Source: Ktedonobacter sp. SOSP1-85 (GTDB lineage: Bacteria; Chloroflexota; Ktedonobacteria; Ktedonobacterales; Ktedonobacteraceae). From it: a DNA stretch of 64,000 bases. The notes under the pieces are model-generated. The model was not told where the DNA came from, made no database searches, and worked only from the letters and a program-made list of their open reading frames with translations. Location: assembly GCF_016587415.1 (NCBI RefSeq), contig NZ_BNJI01000002.1:1860001-1924000 (forward strand). Direction: 5' to 3'. A program made the position numbers and the translations under genes. Positions 43,489 to 51,599 of the stretch are shown here, piece by piece. How positions within the stretch are numbered: the first letter of the stretch is position 1; the number at the start of each line of letters is the position of its first letter.

Positions 43489-43589
43489 TGTAGGGTCCAT
43501 GCTGGCATGGACTGCCGAGGCCCGCAGGCTGATATCCCGCCCTTGCGGAGGTCGCTTCGCTCGCAGTCCATGCCAGCATGGACCCTACA
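43489..43589. repeat. family B repeat pair between GH95 and esterase genes
   Basis: Inverted perfect arms (about 26 bp, starting TGTAGGGTCCATGCTGGC) at 43489-43514 and 43564-43589 enclosing 49 bases. Each arm is itself a palindrome. Same family as 15887-15940 and 17278-17390. Confidence 0.8.
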
Positions 43590-43657
43590 TCGACCAACTA
43601 CGTGAATCTACCGCTAAAGTGCATGCCCGAGCATATTGATGAGGTTGTGGTGACAAT

Positions 43658-44869
43658 ATGACAAATACAAAAATTCAGAGCTATCAGGTATTCCAACGTG
43701 ATGGCGATAATAAAGCACGTGTAGATCAAGAAGATGGGCAGGTGATTGTATTACCCGTTGGGGGCCCGTACACCGTAGGAAATGCGCAGAATATCCTGGT
43801 AGGGGATCTGTGGGTGCTCGCGGGACAGAGTAATATGGAAGGGGTTGGGAATTTAATTGATGTTGAGAAACCTTCGCCATTTGTGCATTCGTTGCAATCA
43901 CGTGAGGAATGGGCGGTGGCCGAAGAACCGCTCCACTGGCCGAACGAGTCGCCACGCATTATCCATCATAAGCTGATGGGCGCTGATGTTGTGCCTCATC
44001 CTTTGCCTTCGCATGATCCCATGCGCAAAACAGGAGCGGGCCTGGGCTTAGCCTTCGCGAAAGAGCGCTATATCCGGACAGGGGTGCCGATTGGACTGAT
44101 CCCTGCCGCTCATGGTGGAACTACTCTGGAACAGTGGGACCCGGAGTTACGCGAGCAGGGGGACGCATCGCTCTATGGTGCATTGCTCAAGCGAATTGAG
44201 GATGCTGGTGGCAGCGTGGCTGGCGTGCTCTGGTACCAGGGCGAGAGCGAGACGTCCTCCTTAGAAAATATTGAGCGCTATCATCGTCGTATGCATGCTC
44301 TGTTGAAGGCTCTACGTCGTGATCTGCAACAGCCTGATCTGCCATTTTACTGCGTGCAGATCGGCTGTACTGTGTCATATGACGCGGATGCCAAAAATTG
44401 GAATGGCATCCGGGAAGCGCAGCGCACATGGCCTCTCCTCCTGTCCCACACCGCGATGGTTTCAGCGATTGATCTTGAGTTGGATGATTCGATTCATATA
44501 GGTACTCAAGGACTGAAACGGCTTGGACGCCGCTTAGCGGATGTGGCTGACGGCCTGCCATCACCTCAATTGATAGGAGCGACGTTTGAGGCTGAGCAAT
44601 CTCGTATCCGGGTCTCATATCGCCATGTTCGTGGTGGCCTCCATGCGAGTGGTCGTCCATCAGGTTTTTCTTTGCGTGATCGTAACGAGAGAGAATTACC
44701 CCTCGTGCATAAGGTGTCCTTGGACGAGAATGCCGCTGTTTTACATCTTATCGACCACCCTCTCCCACCTGATACGTTTTTATGGTATGGTTGGGGCTTG
44801 AATCCCTACTGCAATCTCACCGATGCTGCGGATGCCGCTCTTCCAGCTTTTGGCCCACTCCCGTTGTGA
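43658..44869 (+). CDS. sialate O-acetylesterase-like SGNH hydrolase
   Basis: 403 residues, no signal peptide. The nucleophile block is GDLWVLAGQSNMEG (Ser in GQSNM), followed by IGLIPAAHGGTTLEQW (oxyanion Gly) and VLWYQGESE, with a later Asp-x-x-His-type region (DLELDDSIHIG). This matches the sialate O-acetylesterase/CE6-like SGNH family. The role is removal of acetyl groups from sugars; acetylated plant oligosaccharides are more likely than sialic acids in this context. The ribosome site is weak. Third enzyme of the glycan cluster. Confidence 0.85.
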   Translation: MTNTKIQSYQVFQRDGDNKARVDQEDGQVIVLPVGGPYTVGNAQNILVGDLWVLAGQSNMEGVGNLIDVEKPSPFVHSLQSREEWAVAEEPLHWPNESPRIIHHKLMGADVVPHPLPSHDPMRKTGAGLGLAFAKERYIRTGVPIGLIPAAHGGTTLEQWDPELREQGDASLYGALLKRIEDAGGSVAGVLWYQGESETSSLENIERYHRRMHALLKALRRDLQQPDLPFYCVQIGCTVSYDADAKNWNGIREAQRTWPLLLSHTAMVSAIDLELDDSIHIGTQGLKRLGRRLADVADGLPSPQLIGATFEAEQSRIRVSYRHVRGGLHASGRPSGFSLRDRNERELPLVHKVSLDENAAVLHLIDHPLPPDTFLWYGWGLNPYCNLTDAADAALPAFGPLPL

Positions 44870-44924
44870 CACTCCGCAGATATTGTAGATGAATTGAGGC
44901 ACAGAAAGGCGTTTCGTTCTTCCA

Positions 44925-45722
44925 ATGATAACAAGTGTTCAACTAAAGCATCCCGATGAAATACAGCGACTAAGGGATGACTACCTTCATACCCTTGTTG
45001 CTCCAATGGATGGAATGTGGGAAAGCGCGATTATTACGCAGGCAACTTTTTGGGAAGTACAAGTCCAAGAGCAACGGGCGGGATATTTTTGCATCGACTC
45101 CAACAACGATTTGCTGCGCTTTCACCTCATGGAAAGCTACCAGGCCCAGGCGCAGGAGATCTTTTGTTGGGTTATCTCGACCTACGGCATCCAAGGTGCT
45201 ATTGCGAGCACCATAGAACCCCTGTATTTCTCTTTATGCCTTGATATTCAGAGAAGCATTGCGCTTCACAGTTATCTTTTTCGAGATAGTAGACCAGGCG
45301 AGCAACCGTTCAATCTCAGCAAGGGTATTTTCAGAAAGGCTGAAAAGAGCGAGTTGGGTGATATTGTGCGCTTTTATCAAGTAAATACAGAGGGGCCAGG
45401 AGAGTGGATTGAGGCATTTCTGAGAGCTCGTCTCGATCGTGAAGAATTGTTTGTCTTGTTGGATCAGCAAACACTGATAGCAACGGGGGAATGTAGGCCC
45501 AGTCAGAAACAGCCACCTTATGCAGATTTGGGGATGGTGGTGGCTCAATCGCATCGTGGAAGAGGTCTGGGTAGCTCTATGCTCATTCAATTAAAGAAAC
45601 ACTGTTATGAAGCTGGCTGGAAGCCTATCTGTTCATGTGAGGCTGCCAATCATGCTTCAAAGAAAGCCATAGAGAAAGCTGGTTTTATCAGTGAGCACAG
45701 AATGGCGAAGATACTGTTCTAA
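44925..45722 (+). CDS. GNAT family N-acetyltransferase
   Basis: 265 residues. The C-terminal GNAT half has strand beta4 and the acetyl-CoA loop (YADLGMVVAQSHRGRGLGSS, with R-G-R-G-L-G), then SCEAANHASKKAIEKAGF. The N-terminal half is a divergent GNAT-like or helper domain, so the protein may be a GNAT doublet. Substrate unknown; it follows the esterase by 55 bases but has little ribosome-site signal and may be independent. Confidence 0.82.
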   Translation: MITSVQLKHPDEIQRLRDDYLHTLVAPMDGMWESAIITQATFWEVQVQEQRAGYFCIDSNNDLLRFHLMESYQAQAQEIFCWVISTYGIQGAIASTIEPLYFSLCLDIQRSIALHSYLFRDSRPGEQPFNLSKGIFRKAEKSELGDIVRFYQVNTEGPGEWIEAFLRARLDREELFVLLDQQTLIATGECRPSQKQPPYADLGMVVAQSHRGRGLGSSMLIQLKKHCYEAGWKPICSCEAANHASKKAIEKAGFISEHRMAKILF

Positions 45723-46293
45723 AAGTACTAATGCCATGCTTCTTGATAGGAGATGACTCCTTCAATGCGATACAGACCCGTGGAGCCACTCCAATGGAGG
45801 CTATGAAGTCAGCAAAGAGAGGATTCCACCGAGGTCTCTTGTCCTCCATTTCCAACAGGACGCTCTTCATCCGGTCAGTCAATAACATGCCCCTGGCCTG
45901 GAGAGGACGCAAGGGATGGACAACGGCTTTGTTTTGGCACTTTTCTGATCATTAGTGCTGAGTTAACAAGTGCGGCTGTAGTGATACCAAATCTAACGAA
46001 GGATAAGCTGATGGCTTACTTCCTCACCATTTTTCCCCTACTTTCCCCCTAATGGATGTAGAGCCAATAATCCAAACATAAATACTCCTTTTATATTGTG
46101 AGATTTGAATAATTCAAAGCGTAATCTTATATGGTTACTTGTTTCTTCCTTGCTTTAACTATATTTTTGTTCATTTCCGCCATAGTAACGTGAATAAAAA
46201 TATAGATAGGCTTCTCTCGAATCAAAGAACTGGCCCATCCTTTAAAGCTTTGGTTCATTGTAGGCGTTTTTATTTTTCAAGGAGAAAAAAAGC
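45723..46293. other. gene-free stretch before oligopeptide ABC operon
   Basis: About 570 bases without a convincing gene. The first 230 bases are GC-rich and have only weak open frames on both strands with no family recognised; the last 250 bases are AT-rich and likely hold the promoter of the downstream operon. No hairpin or clear -35/-10 pair could be fixed. Confidence 0.5.
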
Positions 46294-47991
46294 TTGGAAC
46301 CTGGAAAGAAACCGGTCTTGTTCCTGATGACCTGTCTATGCCTGCTCACGATGTTGTTAGCGGCATGCGGTGGTGGTTCCTCTGGACCCTCCTCAACAAA
46401 GGCTTCGGATGATAAGCAAGCATTGCGTTATCCAGTTGTAGGTGATCCCGATATTAACACCTTTGACCCGGCCCTCGTTCAGGATACTGACTCCAACTTC
46501 CCTATCCAGGCCGTCTTTACGGGCCTGGTCACCCTGGACGCCAATCTACAGGTAAAACCTCAACTGGCCGAGAGCTACCAGCAGTCCGATGGAGGACTGA
46601 CCTGGACCTTCAAACTCAAGCCCAATCTGACCTTTAGCAATGGAGATAAGCTCACTTCAGAGGACGTCGTGTATAGCATCAATCGCACGATCGATCCTGC
46701 CACGAAGTCGAGTGTCTCTGGTTACCTTCAGCTTGTCAAGGGGTATAAGGACTTAAGCGGCGGCAAGGTGAAGACCCTGATTGGCACGAGTTTGCTGGCC
46801 CCCGATCCTCAAACAGTAGTCATTAAGATTAGCCAGCCGGCAGCTTACTTCTTGCAGACCCTTTCCTATCCAACCTCCTATGTGGTCAACAAGAAACTGG
46901 TCGAGAAATATGGCGCACAGTGGACCGACCATGTTGAAGAAGGTGGCGGCGCTGGCCCCTGGAAGGTAGAAAAGTACACCCACAATAAGGGTCTCGAACT
47001 GGTACGTAATGACGCGTACTATGGGGCGAAACCTCAGATGAAGAGACTCTCAGTGGTCTTCTATAAGGACCAGGACTCAATGTACCGCGCCTTCCAGGCT
47101 CAGCAGCTCGACTTCACGCCTGTTCCGTCAACAAACCTGGAGCAGGAGCGTAGCACGCCTGGATTTAAAGAGACACCTATCCTGACCATTCGTTATATTG
47201 CGATGAATTACCTGGTGAAGCCCTTCGATAATATCAAAATTCGCCAGGCTTTCGCGCTTGCCATTAACAAAGACCTGATCGTGCAGAGCGCCATGAAGAA
47301 CGCCTTTACGCCTTCAAACCATGTTATTCCCAAGGGCATGCCTGGGTATAACGAGAATCTTACTGGGCCGCTTGGCACGGGCACCCAGGGCGATGCGAAT
47401 AAAGCAAAGCAAGTCCTGGCTGAGGGACTCAAAGAGGCGGGCTATGCCAGTGTCTCCGCGCTCCCCCCTATTACGCTCACGTTCTACCCACGCAACCAGA
47501 ACTTTAAGGATGCTCTCACCGCGATTGCGCAAATGTGGCAAACGACATTGGGTATCAAGGTGAACATCAACGTTGTCACGCGCCCTAAACTGCTCGATCT
47601 GACGACCGCCACCAAGAACAACGGTTCCCTTCAGATGTGGCAGGCTGGTTGGAACGCTGACTATCCCGATCCTCAGGACTGGCTGACGCTCTTCTTCGAC
47701 AAGGGGCAGGACTACAACCAGTCCAACTATGGTCAGAATAAGGTGCAAGATACCAGCGCTCAGTTAGAAGTACAGAAGAAGTTGGAGCAGGCCGACCAGG
47801 AACAGGATGCTACCAAGCGTATGCAACTGTACAACGAGGCCGAACAGCAGGCGATAAACGATGTTGGTTGGCTTCCTCTCTGGCAGGAGAAGGTCCAGTA
47901 TCTGGTCAGGACAAATGTGCAGAATCTTTCGCTCAATTCGCAGCAATTGATTCCACCAGATGACTGGAGCAAAATCTACATCACCCAGTAA
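46294..47991 (+). CDS. oligopeptide/nickel-type ABC transporter substrate-binding lipoprotein
   Basis: 565 residues from a TTG at 46294 behind AAGGAG. Signal peptide with lipobox (LTMLLAAC). Family-5 binding-protein motifs: the start RYPVVGDPDINTFDP, LAESYQQSDGGLTWTFKLKP, SNGDKLTSEDVVYSINR and the late WNADYPDPQDW. It binds peptides or other medium-sized solutes outside the membrane and delivers them to the DppB/DppC-like pair downstream. A 251-base gap separates it from the first permease. Confidence 0.92.
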   Translation: MEPGKKPVLFLMTCLCLLTMLLAACGGGSSGPSSTKASDDKQALRYPVVGDPDINTFDPALVQDTDSNFPIQAVFTGLVTLDANLQVKPQLAESYQQSDGGLTWTFKLKPNLTFSNGDKLTSEDVVYSINRTIDPATKSSVSGYLQLVKGYKDLSGGKVKTLIGTSLLAPDPQTVVIKISQPAAYFLQTLSYPTSYVVNKKLVEKYGAQWTDHVEEGGGAGPWKVEKYTHNKGLELVRNDAYYGAKPQMKRLSVVFYKDQDSMYRAFQAQQLDFTPVPSTNLEQERSTPGFKETPILTIRYIAMNYLVKPFDNIKIRQAFALAINKDLIVQSAMKNAFTPSNHVIPKGMPGYNENLTGPLGTGTQGDANKAKQVLAEGLKEAGYASVSALPPITLTFYPRNQNFKDALTAIAQMWQTTLGIKVNINVVTRPKLLDLTTATKNNGSLQMWQAGWNADYPDPQDWLTLFFDKGQDYNQSNYGQNKVQDTSAQLEVQKKLEQADQEQDATKRMQLYNEAEQQAINDVGWLPLWQEKVQYLVRTNVQNLSLNSQQLIPPDDWSKIYITQ

Positions 47992-48242
47992 CGTTTACCA
48001 GGTCCGGTACCATTCGCGTTTCTATGCGTTGGGACTTTCCATAGAAAGCTCTCTCACATAGGATGCGTCACCAGGCGGTTGCTGTTTGCAGAAACACATT
48101 CCTTCGGCTATCTGCGAATGGCAACCGCGACCTATGCGCTTTTTACGCGCACTACTACTCTGCCGTCCTCCACGCGCGCGCGCCGGGGAGTGCCCATGGC
48201 ACAGCGTACGAACAGACCCTGAAGAAGTATGGGGAGTGTTGT

Positions 48243-49202
48243 ATGATTCGCTTTCTGCTAAAACGGCTCATTGGCCTGCTATTTGTCGTTGTTGGGGTCA
48301 CACTTATCACCTTCTTTATGGGGCATTTCGCGCCCGGAGACCCCATTCGCGTCCTGCTTGGCGACCACCCGAACGCGGTGCTGGAGGCCCAGCTCAAACA
48401 TCAGTATGGCCTGGACCTTCCCTTATATCAGCAGTATCTCAACTATATGGGACACCTGATCAGGCTTGATTTTGGGCTTTCATTTCGGAGCATCAATCGC
48501 CCCGTTTGGGATATTCTCAAAGATGGCATACCAGTTTCTCTTGAGTTAGGCTTATGGGGTCTCTTTCTGCAATTATTGCTTGGTATTCCCCTCGGCGTGG
48601 CCTCCGCGCTGCGAGCAAACACCTGGATAGATACGTTCAATATGGGCCTGGCGCTGGTCCTGTATGCCATACCAGTGTTTATCTTTGGTGTGCTCTTCCA
48701 ATTGCTCATTATCTGGATGGACAAGCAGACTGGTTTGCGCTGGCCCGTTACGCAGTGGGGAACGCCATGGCAATACACCTGGCAGGATATACAGTATAAG
48801 CTCGCCCCTATTCTGGTCTATACGGCGGCAGGTATGGCCTACTATGCGCGTCTCGCTCGTACCAGCATGCTTGAGGTGTTACGCCAGGACTACATCCGTA
48901 CGGCTCGCGCCAAAGGACTGCTGGAAAATGCTATTGTCTATCGCCACGCCTTTCGCAATGCGTTAATACCACTGGTGACAGTGATTGGCGTCTCGATTGG
49001 GTTCCTGGTAACCGGTGCCTTCTTTACCGAAAAAATCTTTAACCTTCCTGGCATCGCGAATCTAACCCTGGAGGCGATTGATTCGCTGGATTACCCCGTT
49101 CTCCAGGCAACAACGGTTATGCTGGCGTGTAGTGTGGTCCTTGGCAATCTGATCTCAGACATCCTCTACACGGTCGTCGATCCACGTATCAGAGCGGAAT
49201 AG
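48243..49202 (+). CDS. DppB-like ABC transporter permease
   Basis: 319 residues from ATG 48243 (GGGGAG five to ten bases upstream); a longer frame from 48063 has non-membrane sequence and is less likely. The start MIRFLLKRLIGLLFVVVGVT and the block FFMGHFAPGDP are typical of DppB/OppB. The EAA loop is MLEVLRQDYIRTARAKGL, followed by FRNALIPLVTVIGVSIGFL. Six helices. Confidence 0.92.
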   Translation: MIRFLLKRLIGLLFVVVGVTLITFFMGHFAPGDPIRVLLGDHPNAVLEAQLKHQYGLDLPLYQQYLNYMGHLIRLDFGLSFRSINRPVWDILKDGIPVSLELGLWGLFLQLLLGIPLGVASALRANTWIDTFNMGLALVLYAIPVFIFGVLFQLLIIWMDKQTGLRWPVTQWGTPWQYTWQDIQYKLAPILVYTAAGMAYYARLARTSMLEVLRQDYIRTARAKGLLENAIVYRHAFRNALIPLVTVIGVSIGFLVTGAFFTEKIFNLPGIANLTLEAIDSLDYPVLQATTVMLACSVVLGNLISDILYTVVDPRIRAE

Positions 49203-49219
49203 AAGCGCGAGGGAAAGTT

Positions 49220-50347
49220 ATGGACATGGATACCAGGGATAATATGGAAGCCAGCGAGGAGCGTGAAGAACAGGTTGCACAACACCTGGAAGAAACACCA
49301 TCTGTTGAAGCTGTGACTCCGCCTCCTGTCGATCTGCTGGAGGTTGAAGGTGACGGTACGCCAGAGAAGACAACGTTACCACCGCTTCAGAAGCCCCCTA
49401 CACCTCTACAGGATTCACTCAGGCACTTACGCCGCGATAGACGAGCCATGATCTGTCTGGGGATCATCGTCTTCTTCGTGCTGCTTGCCATCGTAGGGCC
49501 TTCTATCTATCAGCACGTTGGTGGCGACTACAACAGTCCTATTAACGGGAGAGTTCCTTCCACGGTCTATCATAGCTTCTCGCACCAGGAGCTTAATCGC
49601 CTCGATGAGGGACCATCGCCGCAGTACTGGCTGGGAACTGATCGTATTGGGCAGGATCTCTTTGCCCGGATCTTGCAAGGTTTGTTGATATCAATCCTTG
49701 TCGCCGTGCTGGTCGAGGTCGTCAATGTGCTACTGGGCCTCATTGTGGGCGTCCTTGCTGGTTACTATGGGGGCTGGACTGATTTTCTCCTGGCCCGCTT
49801 TGCCGACCTGATATTTGCCTTTCCCGGCCTCCTCTTCGTCATCCTGCTGACTGGCATTTTTGGGACGCAGGCTGACGTAGCGTTGTCTCGCGTCCCCATC
49901 CTGGGACCAAACGGTAACGCGCGTCTGATCCTGGTTTCGATGGCGCTAGCCCTTACCTCCTGGCCCCTCATGGCGCGCTATGTACGTGGGCAAACCATGC
50001 AGATCAAGCAACAGCAATTTATTGAGGCAGCCAAAACAGCGGGTTCGAGTGACTTTAGCATTATCGTGCGACATATCATTCCCAACCTGCTCAGCGTGGT
50101 TATTATCGTCTCGACCTTGAATATATCCAATACCATTATTAGCGAAGCTGGTATTAGTCTGCTGGGGTTAGGGGTTCAGCCTCCCGGTGCGAGCATCGGT
50201 CTGATGATCTCAGATGGCGCGACCCTGTTGAGTACGCACCCCTGGGAAGCCTTGCTTCCTTCGGGAGTACTGGCAGCTATTGTGCTGGCCTTCTCATTTC
50301 TGGGGGACGGACTGCGCGATGCTTTCGATCCGCGCACAAAAGATTAA
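49220..50347 (+). CDS. DppC-like ABC transporter permease with long acidic N-terminus
   Basis: 375 residues, 17 bases after the DppB-like gene. A polar, acidic and Pro-rich N-terminal 60 residues is longer than usual. The rest is DppC/OppC: RDRRAMICLGIIVFFVLLA, the LGTDRIGQDLFARILQG block, and the EAA loop FIEAAKTAGSSDFSIIVRHI. The operon ends here, with no ATPase genes, so the importer needs DppD/DppF-type ATPases encoded elsewhere or lost. Confidence 0.92.
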   Translation: MDMDTRDNMEASEEREEQVAQHLEETPSVEAVTPPPVDLLEVEGDGTPEKTTLPPLQKPPTPLQDSLRHLRRDRRAMICLGIIVFFVLLAIVGPSIYQHVGGDYNSPINGRVPSTVYHSFSHQELNRLDEGPSPQYWLGTDRIGQDLFARILQGLLISILVAVLVEVVNVLLGLIVGVLAGYYGGWTDFLLARFADLIFAFPGLLFVILLTGIFGTQADVALSRVPILGPNGNARLILVSMALALTSWPLMARYVRGQTMQIKQQQFIEAAKTAGSSDFSIIVRHIIPNLLSVVIIVSTLNISNTIISEAGISLLGLGVQPPGASIGLMISDGATLLSTHPWEALLPSGVLAAIVLAFSFLGDGLRDAFDPRTKD

Positions 50348-50351
50348 ACAT

Positions 50352-50595
50352 ACGTGAGTTCTGGATAAGCCAACCCAATTAAGCAGCCAGAAGGAAGCGT
50401 TGATCGAGATGAAGGCTGGGCTTTTTGGCTTGATGGCTGTACGCAAGAAGCCCAGCAATCAAAGGAAGCTGATGCCCGTACAAACTCCATAGCGGCTCTG
50501 TAAGTAGGCAAGCAGAGGCACGAGCATCGTAGGAATGAGCGCGACAAAGCGTGTATAACTCATCGGAGGTGGATCTCCTTATCCCGAACTCACGT
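50352..50595. mobile_element. 244-bp deletion derivative of an IS982-type element
   Basis: Ends are 18-bp inverted repeats with one mismatch (ACGTGAGTTC, GGATAAG). On the reverse strand the interior encodes a transposase middle fragment (MSYTRFVALIPTM, SRYGVCTGISFL) and, in a shifted frame, the transposase C-terminus (PSLHLDQRFLLAA) with the centre deleted. The fragments fit the IS982 family. It fills exactly the space between two convergent genes. Confidence 0.65.
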
Positions 50596-50598
50596 TTC

Positions 50599-50967
50599 TT
50601 ACAACGTTTCGTCCGGCGTACCGTATTCTTTCATCACCACCGTGCTGACAGGCTCATTGCCACCATAAAACCGTCCAAATAGGCGCGCTGTTATCGTACC
50701 AAAGAGAAGTACGCCTAATCCTGCAGCAATGATCTGGTCTGTAGCGCGCAGATTAAAATTCCCAACGCGACAGAGCAGAACATACGCAATAACCAGATTG
50801 AGAAAGCCCCAAAGCACATTGACAGTCGAGGACGACAGTCCTTCCCCTGGCGGTTTCGCAAATGGACTCTGAAAAGGCCGACCCATCAAGCCACTGATGA
50901 AATGCGGAAGTGCATTGGTGAGAAATACACCTCCAAAGAAATAGGCAACGTCATATAACCATTGCAT
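50599..50967 (-). CDS. small conserved membrane protein, unknown function
   Basis: 122 residues with about three hydrophobic segments (FFGGVFLTNALPHFISGLM; VNVLWGFLNLVIAYVLL; IIAAGLGVLLFGTITARLF). Conserved-looking blocks are LTNALPHFISG, FQSPFAKPPGEGLSS and NVLWGFLN, which I have seen in actinobacterial and Chloroflexota proteins of unknown role. It is 4 bases downstream of the isochorismatase-like gene, so the two form an operon. Confidence 0.7.
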   Translation of the reverse strand: MQWLYDVAYFFGGVFLTNALPHFISGLMGRPFQSPFAKPPGEGLSSSTVNVLWGFLNLVIAYVLLCRVGNFNLRATDQIIAAGLGVLLFGTITARLFGRFYGGNEPVSTVVMKEYGTPDETL

Positions 50968-50971
50968 GATG

Positions 50972-51550
50972 CTAAAATCCTCCTATGAGCCTCATTTTCC
51001 AGGTTTCAACCTGCAACACTTCCGCCTGCCGTGGAAAGACTTTCGTTAACAGGACGCGCTGGACTTCTTCATCGTTATCGAAGCAGCAATCGGCTAAGAC
51101 CGTTAACTGATAATCCTTGTCAGCCGCTTCCCGCAAGGTTGATAAGACCACTCCACTGGTTGATATACCACAGAGCACCAGATGCGAAATGTTCTGTGCT
51201 CTCAACACCACTTCTAGATCACTGCCGCTAAACGCACTCACGCGACGTTTCGTGACCACAATATCCGTTGGTTGTGGAGCAAGAGCAGAAGCGATCTCCA
51301 TTGCTCTCCCTGTCAATAAGGAAGATTGTTGTTCTTTATGTGCAGAGAAAGATTTATTGTTTGGACTAATTTCGGGATATCCTGGGCGAAAGGTCACAGC
51401 TACATAGATGATGGGAATTGACGCGCCACGAGCAGCGTCGATAGCTGTGTGTACAAGGGTGAGAACATCACTCTGTTGTGCAAGCCTGGCGACAATTCCT
51501 TCTTGCATATCCATGACTAAAAGAGCTGCATGCGCATGTGTATCAGACAT
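50972..51550 (-). CDS. isochorismatase-fold hydrolase lacking the usual catalytic cysteine
   Basis: 192 residues. The family Asp is in ALLVMDMQEGIV and the Lys in VVTKRRVSAFSGSDL. The third member of the triad is normally Cys in GxxTxxCV; here the block reads CGISTSGVVLSTLREAADK, with Val at that place. It may be a non-cysteine member, like the phenazine and enterobactin isochorismatases, or use a nearby residue. It precedes a membrane protein gene (4-base gap) and lies downstream of an MFS/MarR pair on the same strand. Confidence 0.85.
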   Translation of the reverse strand: MSDTHAHAALLVMDMQEGIVARLAQQSDVLTLVHTAIDAARGASIPIIYVAVTFRPGYPEISPNNKSFSAHKEQQSSLLTGRAMEIASALAPQPTDIVVTKRRVSAFSGSDLEVVLRAQNISHLVLCGISTSGVVLSTLREAADKDYQLTVLADCCFDNDEEVQRVLLTKVFPRQAEVLQVETWKMRLIGGF

Positions 51551-51599
51551 TATTTTTCCTTTTCTCTTGCAAAACGATACGTGCTTGTTTTTCTGTCAA

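Noticed and set aside
45723..45960. Open frames of about 74 codons on both strands
   Set aside because: No start signals, motifs or similarity I recognise; treated as gene-free.
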